Source: Gamsiella multidivaricata
Lineage: Eukaryota > Mortierellomycota > Mortierellomycetes > Mortierellales > Mortierellaceae
NCBI RefSeq assembly: GCF_025024155.1
Contig: NW_026251727.1
Location: 430,506 to 494,505 of the forward strand
Direction: 5' to 3'
DNA length: 64,000 nt
Position numbers and translations under genes: made by a program. Positions 1 to 10,111 of the stretch are shown here, piece after piece. How positions within the stretch are numbered: position 1 is the stretch's first letter; each line of letters starts with the position of its first letter. The notes beneath the pieces were generated by a model. The model worked only from the letters and a program-made list of their open reading frames with translations, was not told the origin of the DNA and did no database searches.

Positions 1-96
1 AAAGAAGGAGTCCAGGTCAGCGAGAGATGGAACGAGAGGATGAGGATGGATTTCAAATCAGCCCAGAGATGAATGAATCAAAGTGCGTTTGCGTAC

Positions 97-177
97 GTTC
101 AGGTTGCGCCTGAAAGACTGTTGGAATGCACCCCGGGTGAGGTTGATGGCGATCCTGGATGTCGAGCGGAAGTTCAT
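97..177 (-). CDS. First exon of a probable mitochondrial precursor protein (partial)
   Basis: An ATG at 177 (minus strand) opens 27 codons beginning MNFRSTSRIAINLTRGAFQQ and continuing SFRRNLN. They are rich in Arg, Ser and Thr with no acidic residue, the composition of a mitochondrial targeting presequence. A consensus-like donor (GTACGC) follows at 96; without splicing the frame ends 12 codons later. The remaining 96 bases to the window edge contain a CTGAC branch-point-like motif and a pyrimidine run, so the acceptor probably lies just outside. A TTATAAG motif near 271-277 sits about 95 bp upstream of the ATG. Mature function cannot be told from the presequence. The call rests on composition and splice logic only. 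Confidence 0.5.
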
Positions 178-706
178 GGTGATGAAAGGTCGAATGGGGC
201 GGGGAGAAGAGAGCGATGGGTCAGGGATGAAGAAGAGAGGAGAGAGGGGAAAGAAAGAACAGTGACGCGCTTATAAGGCAACCGTGGGAAGAATTGTGTT
301 TGTGACTTTACCCCACACATCGAAGGCAGTCCGGGGTCAAAGGGACCTGACATTTGGGGCGGGGCGGGCCACAGCCTATGTCTCTATTTGGCAAAGTCGT
401 GATCGTCGTCGCACCCAAGGAGCACAAACACGACCTTTCTCTTCACCTTCACCTTTGCGCTTCTTTTTTTTTCTTCTTGCTTTCTTCTCCTAATCGATGA
501 CACGACATCCACCTCTTGATATCAATATAGTATATGGGTGGTTCATTTTATTTTGTCGGATTCCCCGAATGGAATCACAACGACGAAAAAAACAAAAAAC
601 AAAAAAACAAAACAAAAAAACACACTTCAAAGTCATGTTTGGTGCGTTCTTTCTTTTTTTTTTTGTGGATTGAAAAGGCGAATCCCCTCTCGGTCGTTTG
701 TTCTCT
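178..706. other. Spacer between partial gene and Rab gene
   Basis: This holds the promoter side of the left-edge gene (TATA-like motif at 271-277, minus) and the 3' flank of the Rab gene. There is an A-rich stretch at about 582-630 and T-runs near 464 and 652. I see no convincing gene. Confidence 0.5.
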
Positions 707-1244
707 TTATATCCCACAGCAGACGCTACTGTTACTCGCCGTCTGTGCCTGCTGGAGTCGCTCGTCCTCCAGCTGCTGCAGCGTAATCGCATTCTCTGCA
801 TTGATTCTCTTGATCCGCTCAATTTCCTGTTTCTTCTCCACCAGCTTTCGTGTAATCTGCAGGAACAAGTCCTCAATGCCTATATATCAAGTAGATAATC
901 AGAATACAAAAGATGTCAGCGATACATCCGCAAGTCATGGAAAGGGTAAAGCAAAACAAAAAAAGATTGGTCCGCTGCCAAATACACATCGCGTAATGCT
1001 CAACATACCGTCGTCGTCCTTGGCCGATACTTCGTGCACTGAGAAATCCTCACCCAATGTCTTTGCTACATATTCTTCCGTGCGCGACAGGGGAATGGCT
1101 CTCTTTGTCGGAGCCAAGTCCAGCTTATTTCCAACTACGTGAATGACTATTTCCAATAAAAAGTAGTAAGAAAGAAAAAATATAAAGAATGGGTCAGAAA
1201 GGAATATTTCTTCATGATGGGTTCAGTATCCTTATGAGACACAT

Positions 1245-1276
<32 letters not shown>

Positions 1277-3040
1277 AAAGATATCGATCTCGGGGTGCTT
1301 ACTCAAGTCTTCGGTCATATTCTTGCGCAACTCCTCCACCCACGAGTTCATATCCCGGAAAGATTCCTCCGATGTAATGTCATATACTAAAATAGCAGCA
1401 TTGGCCTAGAAGAGCAAAAAGAAAAACCACACAAGGTTAGATATCGTAATCCATCGAAAAAGCATCTTGTCTCAGGATGGAATGCCATGCGGACCAAATT
1501 GTAAGCACGAGATTCCTTTTTTTTTTTTTGCTTGCATTCGGAAATAGCGGTAAAGTAATCGACTTACCCCACGGTAGTACATTGGTGCCATTGATCTGAA
1601 GCGTTCCTGACCAGCCGTGTCCCAGATTTGGAGTCGTACTTTACAATTGTCCACAACTCTAAAGGTGACCATGAAACCAACAGCAAATTCCGTTAGGGTT
1701 TAGCGCCATTCATATCTCATCCAGTGTAGTACGGAGGTCGTCCAGGTCGTGCACTCCCGTTAAAAGCGCTTGGACATAAAAGAATCGACGTTTGACTCAA
1801 GGAGAATTTTTTCGTACAGTTTCTTTGTCATGAAGGATGCCCCGATGGTCGATGTACAGTTGAGAGAGAACGTTTTCTGGACATATCGGACAACGAGCGA
1901 CGTCTTTCCGACACCTATCAGATAAAACAATAGCAGCAAACAATGGGTTAGCAACACATTCACTTCTTATATAACCAAAGTATCCTGAGACGAGGACACT
2001 TTTATATCCCAGGTCTGTAGAAGATGTCGACAAGGAGAGATATCCTGAAGAAGCACAAAAGTGCATCCAGTCGGCTGTCATTGCTTGTAATCTGTCCGTG
2101 GTAGTGGTGCTAGCGCCGCCGGGATTACTATTATTGTCGTTGCTGCTGCTATTGCGACCGACTGTCGCCATTATCCCGTCCGAGTCAGGGCCGAGTCGAA
2201 ATGACAGTAAACCCCGAAAGGGTTATATCATCGTCATGCATGATTGTTTTTTTTTGTAGACTCTCCTCTGAGGGCATGAACCACCTAATCAAGAACCCCC
2301 CCCCCCCCTTCCAGTTCCTCTATCCGCTTGACGAAAACAAAAGAAGCAATAGAAATCGACAACGGCATCCCAAGTAAGCAGACCTCAAAGCATCGATTGT
2401 CCAAAGGAAACAAGGCCCCCCTCCCCCCCCCCCCAATCTAAACAGACGGCAAAGTTTTAATGGCAATAAAGCACGGCAAGTAGAAAATAAAAAATAATAG
2501 AGCCGCAGGCTATGTAGGATATTGGTGTGACGGACGACAATCGATGGAAGAGTAGAAACGGCGCAAGTACCCGCTCACCTCGCTTAGTCTAACCCAGCCC
2601 ATTCCCCCTTTTTCTTTCTCTTTCTCTTTCTCTGTCTTTGCTAGACGTTTTGCTCCTATTCCAAAGGTGAGCAGGGTAGTGAAGAGCCGAGCACATAAAC
2701 ACACAGACCCAACGCGTCCTGTTGCTGTTTGGCTGTTTTTTTGTGTACTAGGCATTGGTTGGCTGGCTTCTCAGGAGCTCTGTCCAGTCACAGGTTCCGG
2801 TTATTTGTTCGTGTTCCAGGTGGAGGAGGTAACAAGGGGTGCGTGATGGAAGCCGGATTCTCCTGTGCGAATATGTTGTATATATTGTGTTGTGGAGGTG
2901 TTTCTTCTTTCCCGCCCTTGTGCTTCACTCCACCTCACTCCACAAGGAGGCGTGTGCAAGTACTGCATCCGATTTTTTTCTTAGTTATTACCTTGGCTAC
3001 CGAGGATAACGACCTTAGCCTCCAATAGCGACGAGTACAT
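707..3040 (-). CDS. Rab-family small GTPase (Rab5/Rab21/Rab22-like)
   Basis: Six coding exons on the minus strand: 3040-2992, 1914-1818, 1658-1568, 1405-1303, 1146-1009, 879-707. Phases agree throughout and give 216 aa. All G-motifs are present: P-loop GSQGVGKT (residues 14-21), switch I around STIGASF (38-44), WDTAGQERF (61-69), GNKLD (119-123) and SAK (154-156). The N-terminus ([18 protein letters not shown]) is typical of a fungal Rab group. [12 protein letters not shown] resembles endosomal Rab5/21/22. The C-terminus ...SVCCGI has a di-cysteine for geranylgeranylation, so the protein should cycle on an endosomal or related membrane. Intron 1 is unusually long (1,077 nt) and contains an alternative possible first exon ending at 1976. 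Family assignment is firm; the exact subfamily is inference. Confidence 0.88.
1915..2991. other. 1.08-kb first intron of the Rab gene
   Basis: It contains two poly-C runs (about 2298-2308 and 2423-2434), pyrimidine tracts, and a 375-nt minus-strand open frame (2171-1797). Part of that frame can splice in phase to Rab exon 2 (see findings). Confidence 0.6.
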
Positions 3041-4482
3041 TGTGAAAGAGTGAAGAGCGAAAAAGATGAAGAGAGAAGAGAACGAGGTGAGGATAGTGTG
3101 TTGGCAGAGGATGTAGAGTGTTCCTTGAAGTGTGAGAAGAGTCGAGAGGAAGATAAGCTGAGCCAGGAACAGGAGCTGAAAAGCTGTTTTTAAAGAGAGA
3201 AAGAACGTGGTCTGTGACAAAGGGAGAGGAGCGAGTGCCGATGACGGAGAGAAGAGAAGGATGATGCCAAGAATGAATGAATGAATGAAGATAGAGAGAG
3301 CGCGCGCAGAGGAATGGGGGATTTGAATGAGGTGTGAGGACAAGGCAAATAGAAGGAAAAAAAAGAAAATAAAGAAAAATAGGAGGGATAGCACCAAAAT
3401 GAAATAACAAAAAAGGTGCAATAGGGCTGATTCTTAGTGCGCTGCAAGGCCTGTTTGGATGTCCTCAAGTTGTATTTGTGTGTGGATGGGAGCCGATGAT
3501 GTCAAGGACTCCTTCCGTTCGGCTATGCTCTCGACCCTTTTAAGAGTTCTAAGAGCATCCCAGCGCACCCACGGCACCGCCACTAATCTAGCGTACCCGG
3601 TCGTCCTCATCACAGATATCTTGCATGTCTCCTACCAGTTCTTGGCTCCTGGTTCCTGATTCCTGAATTGTTGCTGCACCCACTGCGGCCCATTTTCTCC
3701 CTGATCCACCAATCCACATAAGTTTTCGCGCCCTTTTTTTCTGCTACACAGGCACAGATGCAGACACATGTTGTTGGGAACCATGGGACAAAGGACGCGA
3801 TTGTCTTTCATACCATTTCTTGTGAGCACCATTCATTCAGCCAATATCGGGCATACAAAAAAAAAAAACTGGGCTTCAGGTACATTTGACGTTCGACGCG
3901 CAACACCCACTTGAATGTTTCCATTATTTTGTGCTCTGTGCTCTGTGCTCTCTGCTGCTCTCGCGCTTGGCTTGCTCGGTGCTTGAAATAAAAAGAAACA
4001 CTACCACCGCTATAACCGCTATATGGTTCCCGATTGATTTGGAGAAGACGGATCTTGAGCAAACAACAACAAAATAACATCATTCATCTCTTCATCTCCT
4101 TGGCCTGAAGAAGAAGGTATTGCTCCTGTAGTATACGTTGACGCCCATCTATTTCACTATTCCTCCGTTCCCCTCTCCCTTGCCTGCCTTTCCATCCCTA
4201 GCACTCTTGGTTCGGCGCTCCAATTTTTTTTATGATGGCGATGATGTGGTTGTTCACCTTGAATTATTTTTCATATTGTACTCAGGCTCAATCCTTTCAT
4301 CTACCTCTGTTGGAATTAAATCATCACAAAAGCGGATACGAAAAAAAACCGAGTCCGCAAAGCGTAAAGAAGTCTACGACATCTCAGTTTAGAGCTAGCA
4401 AAAACTAGCCAGCAACACAAAACCACATCGAAGCGCCGTTTCAATGGTTATTTTCAGTTTTTTTTTTTTTTTTTTCTAGAAA
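3041..4482. other. Spacer upstream of the Rab gene
   Basis: The first 400 bases are pyrimidine-rich on the minus strand, consistent with a Rab leader and promoter. The rest has only short, composition-driven open frames and A/T runs. I see no gene I can support. Confidence 0.5.
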
Positions 4483-5278
4483 ATGAGTGCAACCACATAC
4501 GGCGAACGCGTCGTTCGGATCGCGTCGTTAAGAAAAAAAAAAGAACACTATGTAGCCACGGTTGTACCACGCAGTAGTGCCCATCTATTCATTCGGCGTA
4601 GCCACCCTAGACTAGCATTACGGTACAAGAAAAAAAATATATACCACGCGAGGAGACACACGGATTTCCATTCGCGCAACGCTTACATGCTCGCGCATAT
4701 ACAGATAACACAGCAAACTCGGAAGAAAAGAAAAGAAAAAAGTTTGATGAAATTATCAAGCAACGATGAACGAAGAAGTGCACCAATGGTGTTTATTGGT
4801 TTAGCGCGTTCTTACGCATACTCAGAGCTGATAGTTTGATTGCAATCAAAGAGAAATATGCCAGAACGAACAACTCTTCCCCCTCGTCTACAAGGAAACA
4901 GGGCTAACGAAACTATGTATTTTCAAGGCTTTCGTTTGTGTAGTTCATGCGTGTGGGGGTCTGTCAACGACGTCCAGTTTGCAGGGACGGACCAAGGTGC
5001 AGACGAGATCCAGGGGACGGATAGAAACGCTTGAAGGGCTCATGGAGCTTTTCACATCTCTAATTGCAATAGGGTAGAGTAGTCTATTCCTTAATCAGGA
5101 ACTAGCCAAAATCACGCTTCCTATCAAGACACCGTTCCCAAGCAAGCCCAAAGGAAATGGCGCTTCAAAAAGATCCAGGAATTTATCGCTAGTCGAAACG
5201 CGTGCGGACGATAGTATGATTCCGGCCATCCTTGCTGTTTTGGAGGCGGATCCCACGAAACCATTGCAGCACGGTTAG
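4483..5278 (+). pseudogene. Possible decayed coding region of unknown origin
   Basis: A 118-codon ATG frame (4483-4839) is followed, in the +1-shifted frame, by about 80 open codons from 4835 to a TAG at 5075-5077. A further 66 open codons in that same frame run to a TAG at 5276-5278. The second part reads like ordinary protein, with stretches such as RIETLEGLMELFTSLIAIG and DDSMIPAILAVLEADPTK. I recognise no family. One frameshift and one stop would explain it as a relic, but chance openness in a compositionally mixed spacer is also possible. Weakly supported. Confidence 0.25.
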
Positions 5279-6311
5279 GAACCCTTTTCCTGATTACAAA
5301 AGGTTCGACAAGTCTAGTGTGGAGCTGAGGTGTGCCACCAAGCCCCTTTGGAAAACATCTACCCTCTTGTTTATTAAGAGAACATTTCTCACCTTCCTTC
5401 TCTTTATTCTCTCCTCCTTCCTCCTCCTCGATCCCTACTCTCCTTCAAGATCCACCAGATGTCTGTTTGTATCCAGTTGGCTTCAAAAAAAAAAAAAAAA
5501 AAAAAGGCATTGCCGCTAATAAAGTATCCGAGCATCATACTGTCCCTAATGCATGCCGATGATGAATTTCCCTCGTCCTGCATAATTTTTGCCCTTCTTG
5601 TCACACCTTCTCTCCCCTCCTCCATGCAACCCCCCTATGTCGAGGAACCTTTCTTTGCACCCTCAAAAAAAAAAAAAAAAAAACTCACTCTATAGCGAAA
5701 CCAATTCACTAGACATGGTGGCCGAGAGCTCAATCCCAGGGGATGCTAGCTATGCCATAACTTGAAATCTCTTGCTTCTCCCTTGCAAGATGATCTTCAC
5801 CTTGGTCATAACTTTCCTACATTTCTACATTTCTTTCAAAAAAAAAAAAAAATCCAAATATTCCAAATATTCAAAGGTTAACATTGACTATGGTCCTCTG
5901 TGCAAAAAGCCAATGGTCAATCCGTTGTTTGTTGTGCATTGGATTGGGGTTTGATTCCTCACGGCCTGATTTGGTTTTTACCTTTTTTTCCTTCTTTTTT
6001 CACTTCCCCCAAATGTGTTTTTCTCCTCTGTCGAGCGTCTGTCTGTATGTAGTATATCGCCAATAGATATGATATCTTTGCAAATAAAAATCCTCCAACC
6101 ATAATTCCGGCCCTGCACAGGAACATAAGATAACGATATCATCGAATTTGATTACAGGATACGAAAACCATTTTTTTTTCTGTAATGGAGTGTTAGAAAA
6201 AAAAGGAAAAGAAAGCATCCTTGCAAATCCGTCTACTTTTTTTCTGTTTTATTATTTGGGGGCGCATTGGGGGCGCACGAGCGGATGAATGGAATGTGCA
6301 TGGGGGGGGGT
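5279..6311. other. Spacer with homopolymer A/T tracts
   Basis: Four A-runs of 13-21 nt (near 5485, 5665, 5840) and T-runs (near 5985, 6172, 6237) are present. It is downstream of the 691-aa gene and holds nothing else I can support. Confidence 0.5.
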
Positions 6312-8387
6312 CTAATCCTCCTCCTCATCCTCCTCCTCATCATGACGCCTCAAACACGATCTAGGACGCAGATCAAAGTATCCCTTCTCCCCATCCTCCC
6401 TCTGCACCGGAGAAGATGGCCTCGACAGACATACCTCCTCGCCCGCCTCATACTCAAACACCTTTGTCCTCCTCAGATCAAACCCCACACACCGCCTCGG
6501 TTTCCTTGCAGTCGCACTCTTTACCGGCGAAGAAGGACACCGCTTCAACTGGTTTCCTAGCCTCGGATGACTATTCGTCTTTGTGGACAAAGGAGACGAC
6601 AGCGACACTAAGGGTAGCCGTGAAAGCGACCGTGAGAACGAGGGTGAAGACGACAGAGACATCGAGAGCGATCTCGTGGGCAAAGAAGCTCCCATCACCG
6701 CCGGCGACACTGTCGACATCGGAGACGAACTCAGGCTCGAATGCATCCCTATCCCACCCGTGAACGATGCCCTTCGCCTCCTCACCCTTCTCCAGTTCTC
6801 CCTCGCCTCACCCTCCTCCCGAATCTTCAGCTGTCTCAACTGCTCCGCCCGCTTGCGCTGCCTCGTCTGGCGCTCCTGCAATGACGTCGGTAGCGGATAC
6901 GGTAAATCTGCCTCTCCCAGAAAATCCTGCGGCGATGGCTCCCCACTCGCCTTGATTGGTCCAAGATCCTTGATCGAACAGAATCCCGTCAACACCGGGG
7001 GCGGTGAAGGCTCTCGCGTCTTTGGCTGGAAAAAGGCTTTGGGCTTGCTGACCTGCTGGAATCCTTGTTTTTTGGGTGGCAGAGCTGTCTCATATCCATT
7101 TAAGAGCCAATCCGCCGAAAAACCCTTCTTCTTGTTGTTCCTGTTGTTGCCACATTCCTGCTCGTCCCTATCCACAGCCGACAACCGGTCGTTTCCTTGA
7201 ATTTCGATTGTATTCAATGGCTTGTTGCGATAAAACTTTTGAGACAAAGGACTGACACTCGATGTCTTGTCTGTCATCGTGAGCAGCTGGTACGACCCTG
7301 TTCCTGATCCCAATCCTGATCCTGATCCTGATCCTGATATGAGGTCAGTCGTGACATGGGGTCCGAGGCTGGGTCCTGACCGGTCTTCTTCTTCGTCTGC
7401 GGGCGTCTCAGCCAGGCCGAGACCTGACCACCAGTCCTTTCGATCAACCGTCGGGAACACAAACCGCGACATGGGCGGTGAGGACGATGACGCCGACGAT
7501 GACGCAGAGGAGGAGGCAGACGAGCACGTTGACGAGGCCGAGGAGAGGGAGGGCACTGCCGAGGGGGGCACCGAGTTCGAGGCTGGGACGGAGACTGGGA
7601 CGGAGAGCGAGAGCGAGAGTGGATGGACTGACGGCAGTGACGGTGGCGGAATATAGAACGAAGGCGAGGATAAGGTTGGTGATGGCGATGACATTTTGTC
7701 CTGTAATAGTGACGATGCACCGTAACTGATCGGGCCAGCCTGGTTCCTGCTGTTGCTATACCGCCTTCCAGTATCGCCCAGCTTATCACTGCTACTGCTG
7801 CTACTGCTGCTTGTCAGAGAACTGTTACTGGCACTACCTCTGTCACTCCTGCTTGATACGGTGATCCTGGTAAAAGACGGCTTGAAAGGAACCGGTTTGG
7901 ACGTCAAAGACAAAGGCGAGGCAGAAGACAAGGACGGGTTACTGTCTAGACTATCGCCCTGAGGGAACAAGGGCGCGGAGAGATCCTGGAGATCCTTTCG
8001 ATCACAGTGTTTGAGGGCCGAGTACGAGTGGGTGGAATCGCATGCTGGCAAGGCCTTGAAGTAGTCTGGCTGAGAAGCGTCATTCAGTGCAGGAGGTGTG
8101 GGTATGAAGCAGTGAGGACCCTTTGTGGAGGTATTACTGTCGCTGTAGGTGGAGGCGATCGAGTCTGACTCTGTGGGTTTCGAGGAAAAGGAAGGAGTGG
8201 AGGTGGGGGAGGGGGAGGAGAGGGAGGAGTAGAGAGGGGGAGCTCTGGCGAGCCGAGTGAAGGTGCTAAAGGTCGGCCGCCTGGCGGTGTTAGTGTTGTT
8301 GCTGTTGTTGTTGTTGTTGTTGGTATCGAGTCGCATGTCCTTGAACGAGTCGAGGACATCGAGGGTTGCTCGTTGTGTGAATAGCAT
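6312..8387 (-). CDS. Uncharacterised 691-aa low-complexity protein with conserved-looking C-terminus
   Basis: Single-exon frame with a true ATG at 8387. Most of the protein is Ser/Pro/Thr-rich with an Asn run near residue 24, poly-Ser blocks, GSGSGSG repeats and a C-terminal acidic tail (EEEDEEED), so it is probably disordered. The last 100 residues look constrained: a basic segment, then RRCVGFDLRRTKVFEYEAGEE, then SRPSSP. The hydrophobic pair within a basic context resembles an RVxF-type protein phosphatase 1 docking site, but that is only a resemblance. There is also a charged, possibly helical segment (RQRKRAEQLRQLKIREEGEA) about two thirds of the way in. Function unknown; a scaffold or regulatory role is a guess. 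Confidence 0.7.
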   Translation of the reverse strand: MLFTQRATLDVLDSFKDMRLDTNNNNNNSNNTNTARRPTFSTFTRLARAPPLYSSLSSPSPTSTPSFSSKPTESDSIASTYSDSNTSTKGPHCFIPTPPALNDASQPDYFKALPACDSTHSYSALKHCDRKDLQDLSAPLFPQGDSLDSNPSLSSASPLSLTSKPVPFKPSFTRITVSSRSDRGSASNSSLTSSSSSSSSDKLGDTGRRYSNSRNQAGPISYGASSLLQDKMSSPSPTLSSPSFYIPPPSLPSVHPLSLSLSVPVSVPASNSVPPSAVPSLSSASSTCSSASSSASSSASSSSPPMSRFVFPTVDRKDWWSGLGLAETPADEEEDRSGPSLGPHVTTDLISGSGSGSGLGSGTGSYQLLTMTDKTSSVSPLSQKFYRNKPLNTIEIQGNDRLSAVDRDEQECGNNRNNKKKGFSADWLLNGYETALPPKKQGFQQVSKPKAFFQPKTREPSPPPVLTGFCSIKDLGPIKASGEPSPQDFLGEADLPYPLPTSLQERQTRQRKRAEQLRQLKIREEGEARENWRRVRRRRASFTGGIGMHSSLSSSPMSTVSPAVMGASLPTRSLSMSLSSSPSFSRSLSRLPLVSLSSPLSTKTNSHPRLGNQLKRCPSSPVKSATARKPRRCVGFDLRRTKVFEYEAGEEVCLSRPSSPVQREDGEKGYFDLRPRSCLRRHDEEEDEEED

Positions 8388-8470
8388 TGTGTGCAGTGCG
8401 GGGATGAGTGCAGTGCAGTGGAGTGGGAAGTGGTAGTAGTTGGGACAGCTTGGGAGTGAAAGGGTGGGGA

Positions 8471-8530
8471 GCGTGAAGAGCGTAAAGGGAGTGAAGGGAG
8501 TGAAGGGAGTGAAGGGAGTGAGGGGAGTGA
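8471..8530 (+). repeat. GTGAAGGGA tandem repeat
   Basis: About five copies of a 9-nt GTGAAGGGA-like unit lie in the leader/promoter side of the 691-aa gene. Confidence 0.8.
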
Positions 8531-8585
8531 AGAGAGCAAAGGAAAGAAGAATGTGGGGAAGGAAGGATAAGAAGGAAGAAGAACA

Positions 8586-8611
8586 AGAAGAAGAAGAAGA
8601 AGAAGAAGAAG
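8586..8611 (+). repeat. (GAA)n microsatellite
   Basis: About eight to nine GAA units (CTT on the sense strand of the adjacent minus-strand gene). Confidence 0.85.
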
Positions 8612-9622
8612 GGATGGGGTGAAGCGGAGTGTTGGGTAAAAAGGAGGAGAGAAGAAGAGGAGCGTCAATGGTGCGTTTGGTGCGTTTGGTGCGTTCTTGT
8701 GTGATGTCTCGTTTTGTTTGTTTGTTGGTTGGTTGTATGAATGAATGATAGGATAGGAGGGATATGTTATGATATGAAATGTGATATGAATGCGAGTGCT
8801 GAATGGATGGAGTGTCCGTCTATTTTTGCAGGAGGGACAGCACCGCTTCAAAAAGAGCAGAGAGCGCGCGTTTTTTTTTTTTCTTTTTTTTTTTTCTCCG
8901 TTCGAGACCAGTGATATCCCCCATTCAACTTAAGTCGTCCATGCAGTCTATGTTTCTCCAGCCCACTAATCTAAAACCACGGCACACTCTCAAATGTCCT
9001 CAAATACCTCAGCGGTCCCACTGCAACATGGATGCGAATTGATGTGTCAGAGATAACAGCCCACAGTTAGCTTATCCCCCCGCCATTCCCTCGAAATAAG
9101 CAATCGGACGCTGGGTTCGAAATCCGTCTCTGTTGCCCCCACCATCAGGTGGTCATTGCGCCTAGACTCCGCTACTTTATCTGCCCTAAACAGCATCCGT
9201 TAGCCCTATTTGGGAGCGCACAGTTTGCATGGGTGCACACTGGGGTGAGTGGATAAGTGGATGTTTGTATATGCCTTGGACAGAAGCAAAAAATAAAAAA
9301 ACGCTCCTCTGTTCTCAATTTCTTTCGTCAAGAGCAGAACGATGGAGGCCACCTGCCATCCGAGAAAAGAAAAGAACGTGAGCACACAGCGACAGGAACG
9401 ATCCACATGTACCGCGGAGTTTTCTTTGACGCGTCTTGATCCGCGGATCTCATTTGTTCTTTTTCCATAGTGAATTGGTGGCAACAACAACAACCAAAAA
9501 AAAAAAAAAAAAAAAAAAAAGGCACACTCAACGAAGAGCCCCTCCTATTCGTACATTCCACACATACACATGAGTCTAGAATTACAGTAGTATCAATATT
9601 AACAAAAAAGAACGAGGTACAG

Positions 9623-10063
9623 CTAAGAAGAAAAGATCTCCGTGTTCTCCCATAATACTTCATCCGGATCAAGACTCTCCGGCATCATCTCGTCGAACAG
9701 CCCTCCACCACCACCTCCTCCTTCTTCGCCTGCGTTCTTCTGCTGTCCTTTAGACGCCCTCAAAGAATTCAATCCACGCCTTCTATCACCACCCCCAACA
9801 CCTCCTGCTCCTGTTCTATTCATTCGCCCTCGATCCTGATCCTGAACACTATCTCTGTTCCGCCCCGCAGTATCCTTTCTCTTATCCCCATCAAAAATCA
9901 ACTGCAGCGCTGAATTCAGGATCGTGTCATCCTCATCTTGACCGCGAAACACATATTCGTCCTCAGGCATCGCCTGATCCAGAACATGCTTCCTGTCCGA
10001 CTCTTCTTTCTCGTCTTTTTTGTTCTTTTGTCCTTGCTCTTGTTCTTGTTCTTGTTCTTGTTC

Positions 10064-10111
<48 letters not shown>

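Larger units (their letters stand above)
8388..9622. other. Spacer between 691-aa gene and HAUS6
   Basis: It holds simple repeats near the 691-aa gene, T-runs at about 8870-8895 and an A-run at about 9496-9519. A tRNA-like T-arm fragment (GGTTCGAAATCC) is at about 9112-9125. No gene is supported. Confidence 0.5.

Noticed and set aside
2171..2171. ATG at 2171 as the main Rab start
   Set aside because: It gives an atypical N-terminus. The ATG at 3040 restores the family-conserved [11 protein letters not shown] sequence, so the 2171 exon is kept only as a possible alternative.
2981..3421. Three overlapping minus-strand open frames of 92-146 codons
   Set aside because: They arise from a pyrimidine-rich leader (Ser/Leu/Phe-only peptides). 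Only the 49-nt Rab exon within the region is supported.
8084..8851. 255-codon minus-strand frame upstream of the 691-aa gene
   Set aside because: Product is Ser/Pro/Thr/Leu filler from CT-rich repeats and overlaps the real gene in another frame.
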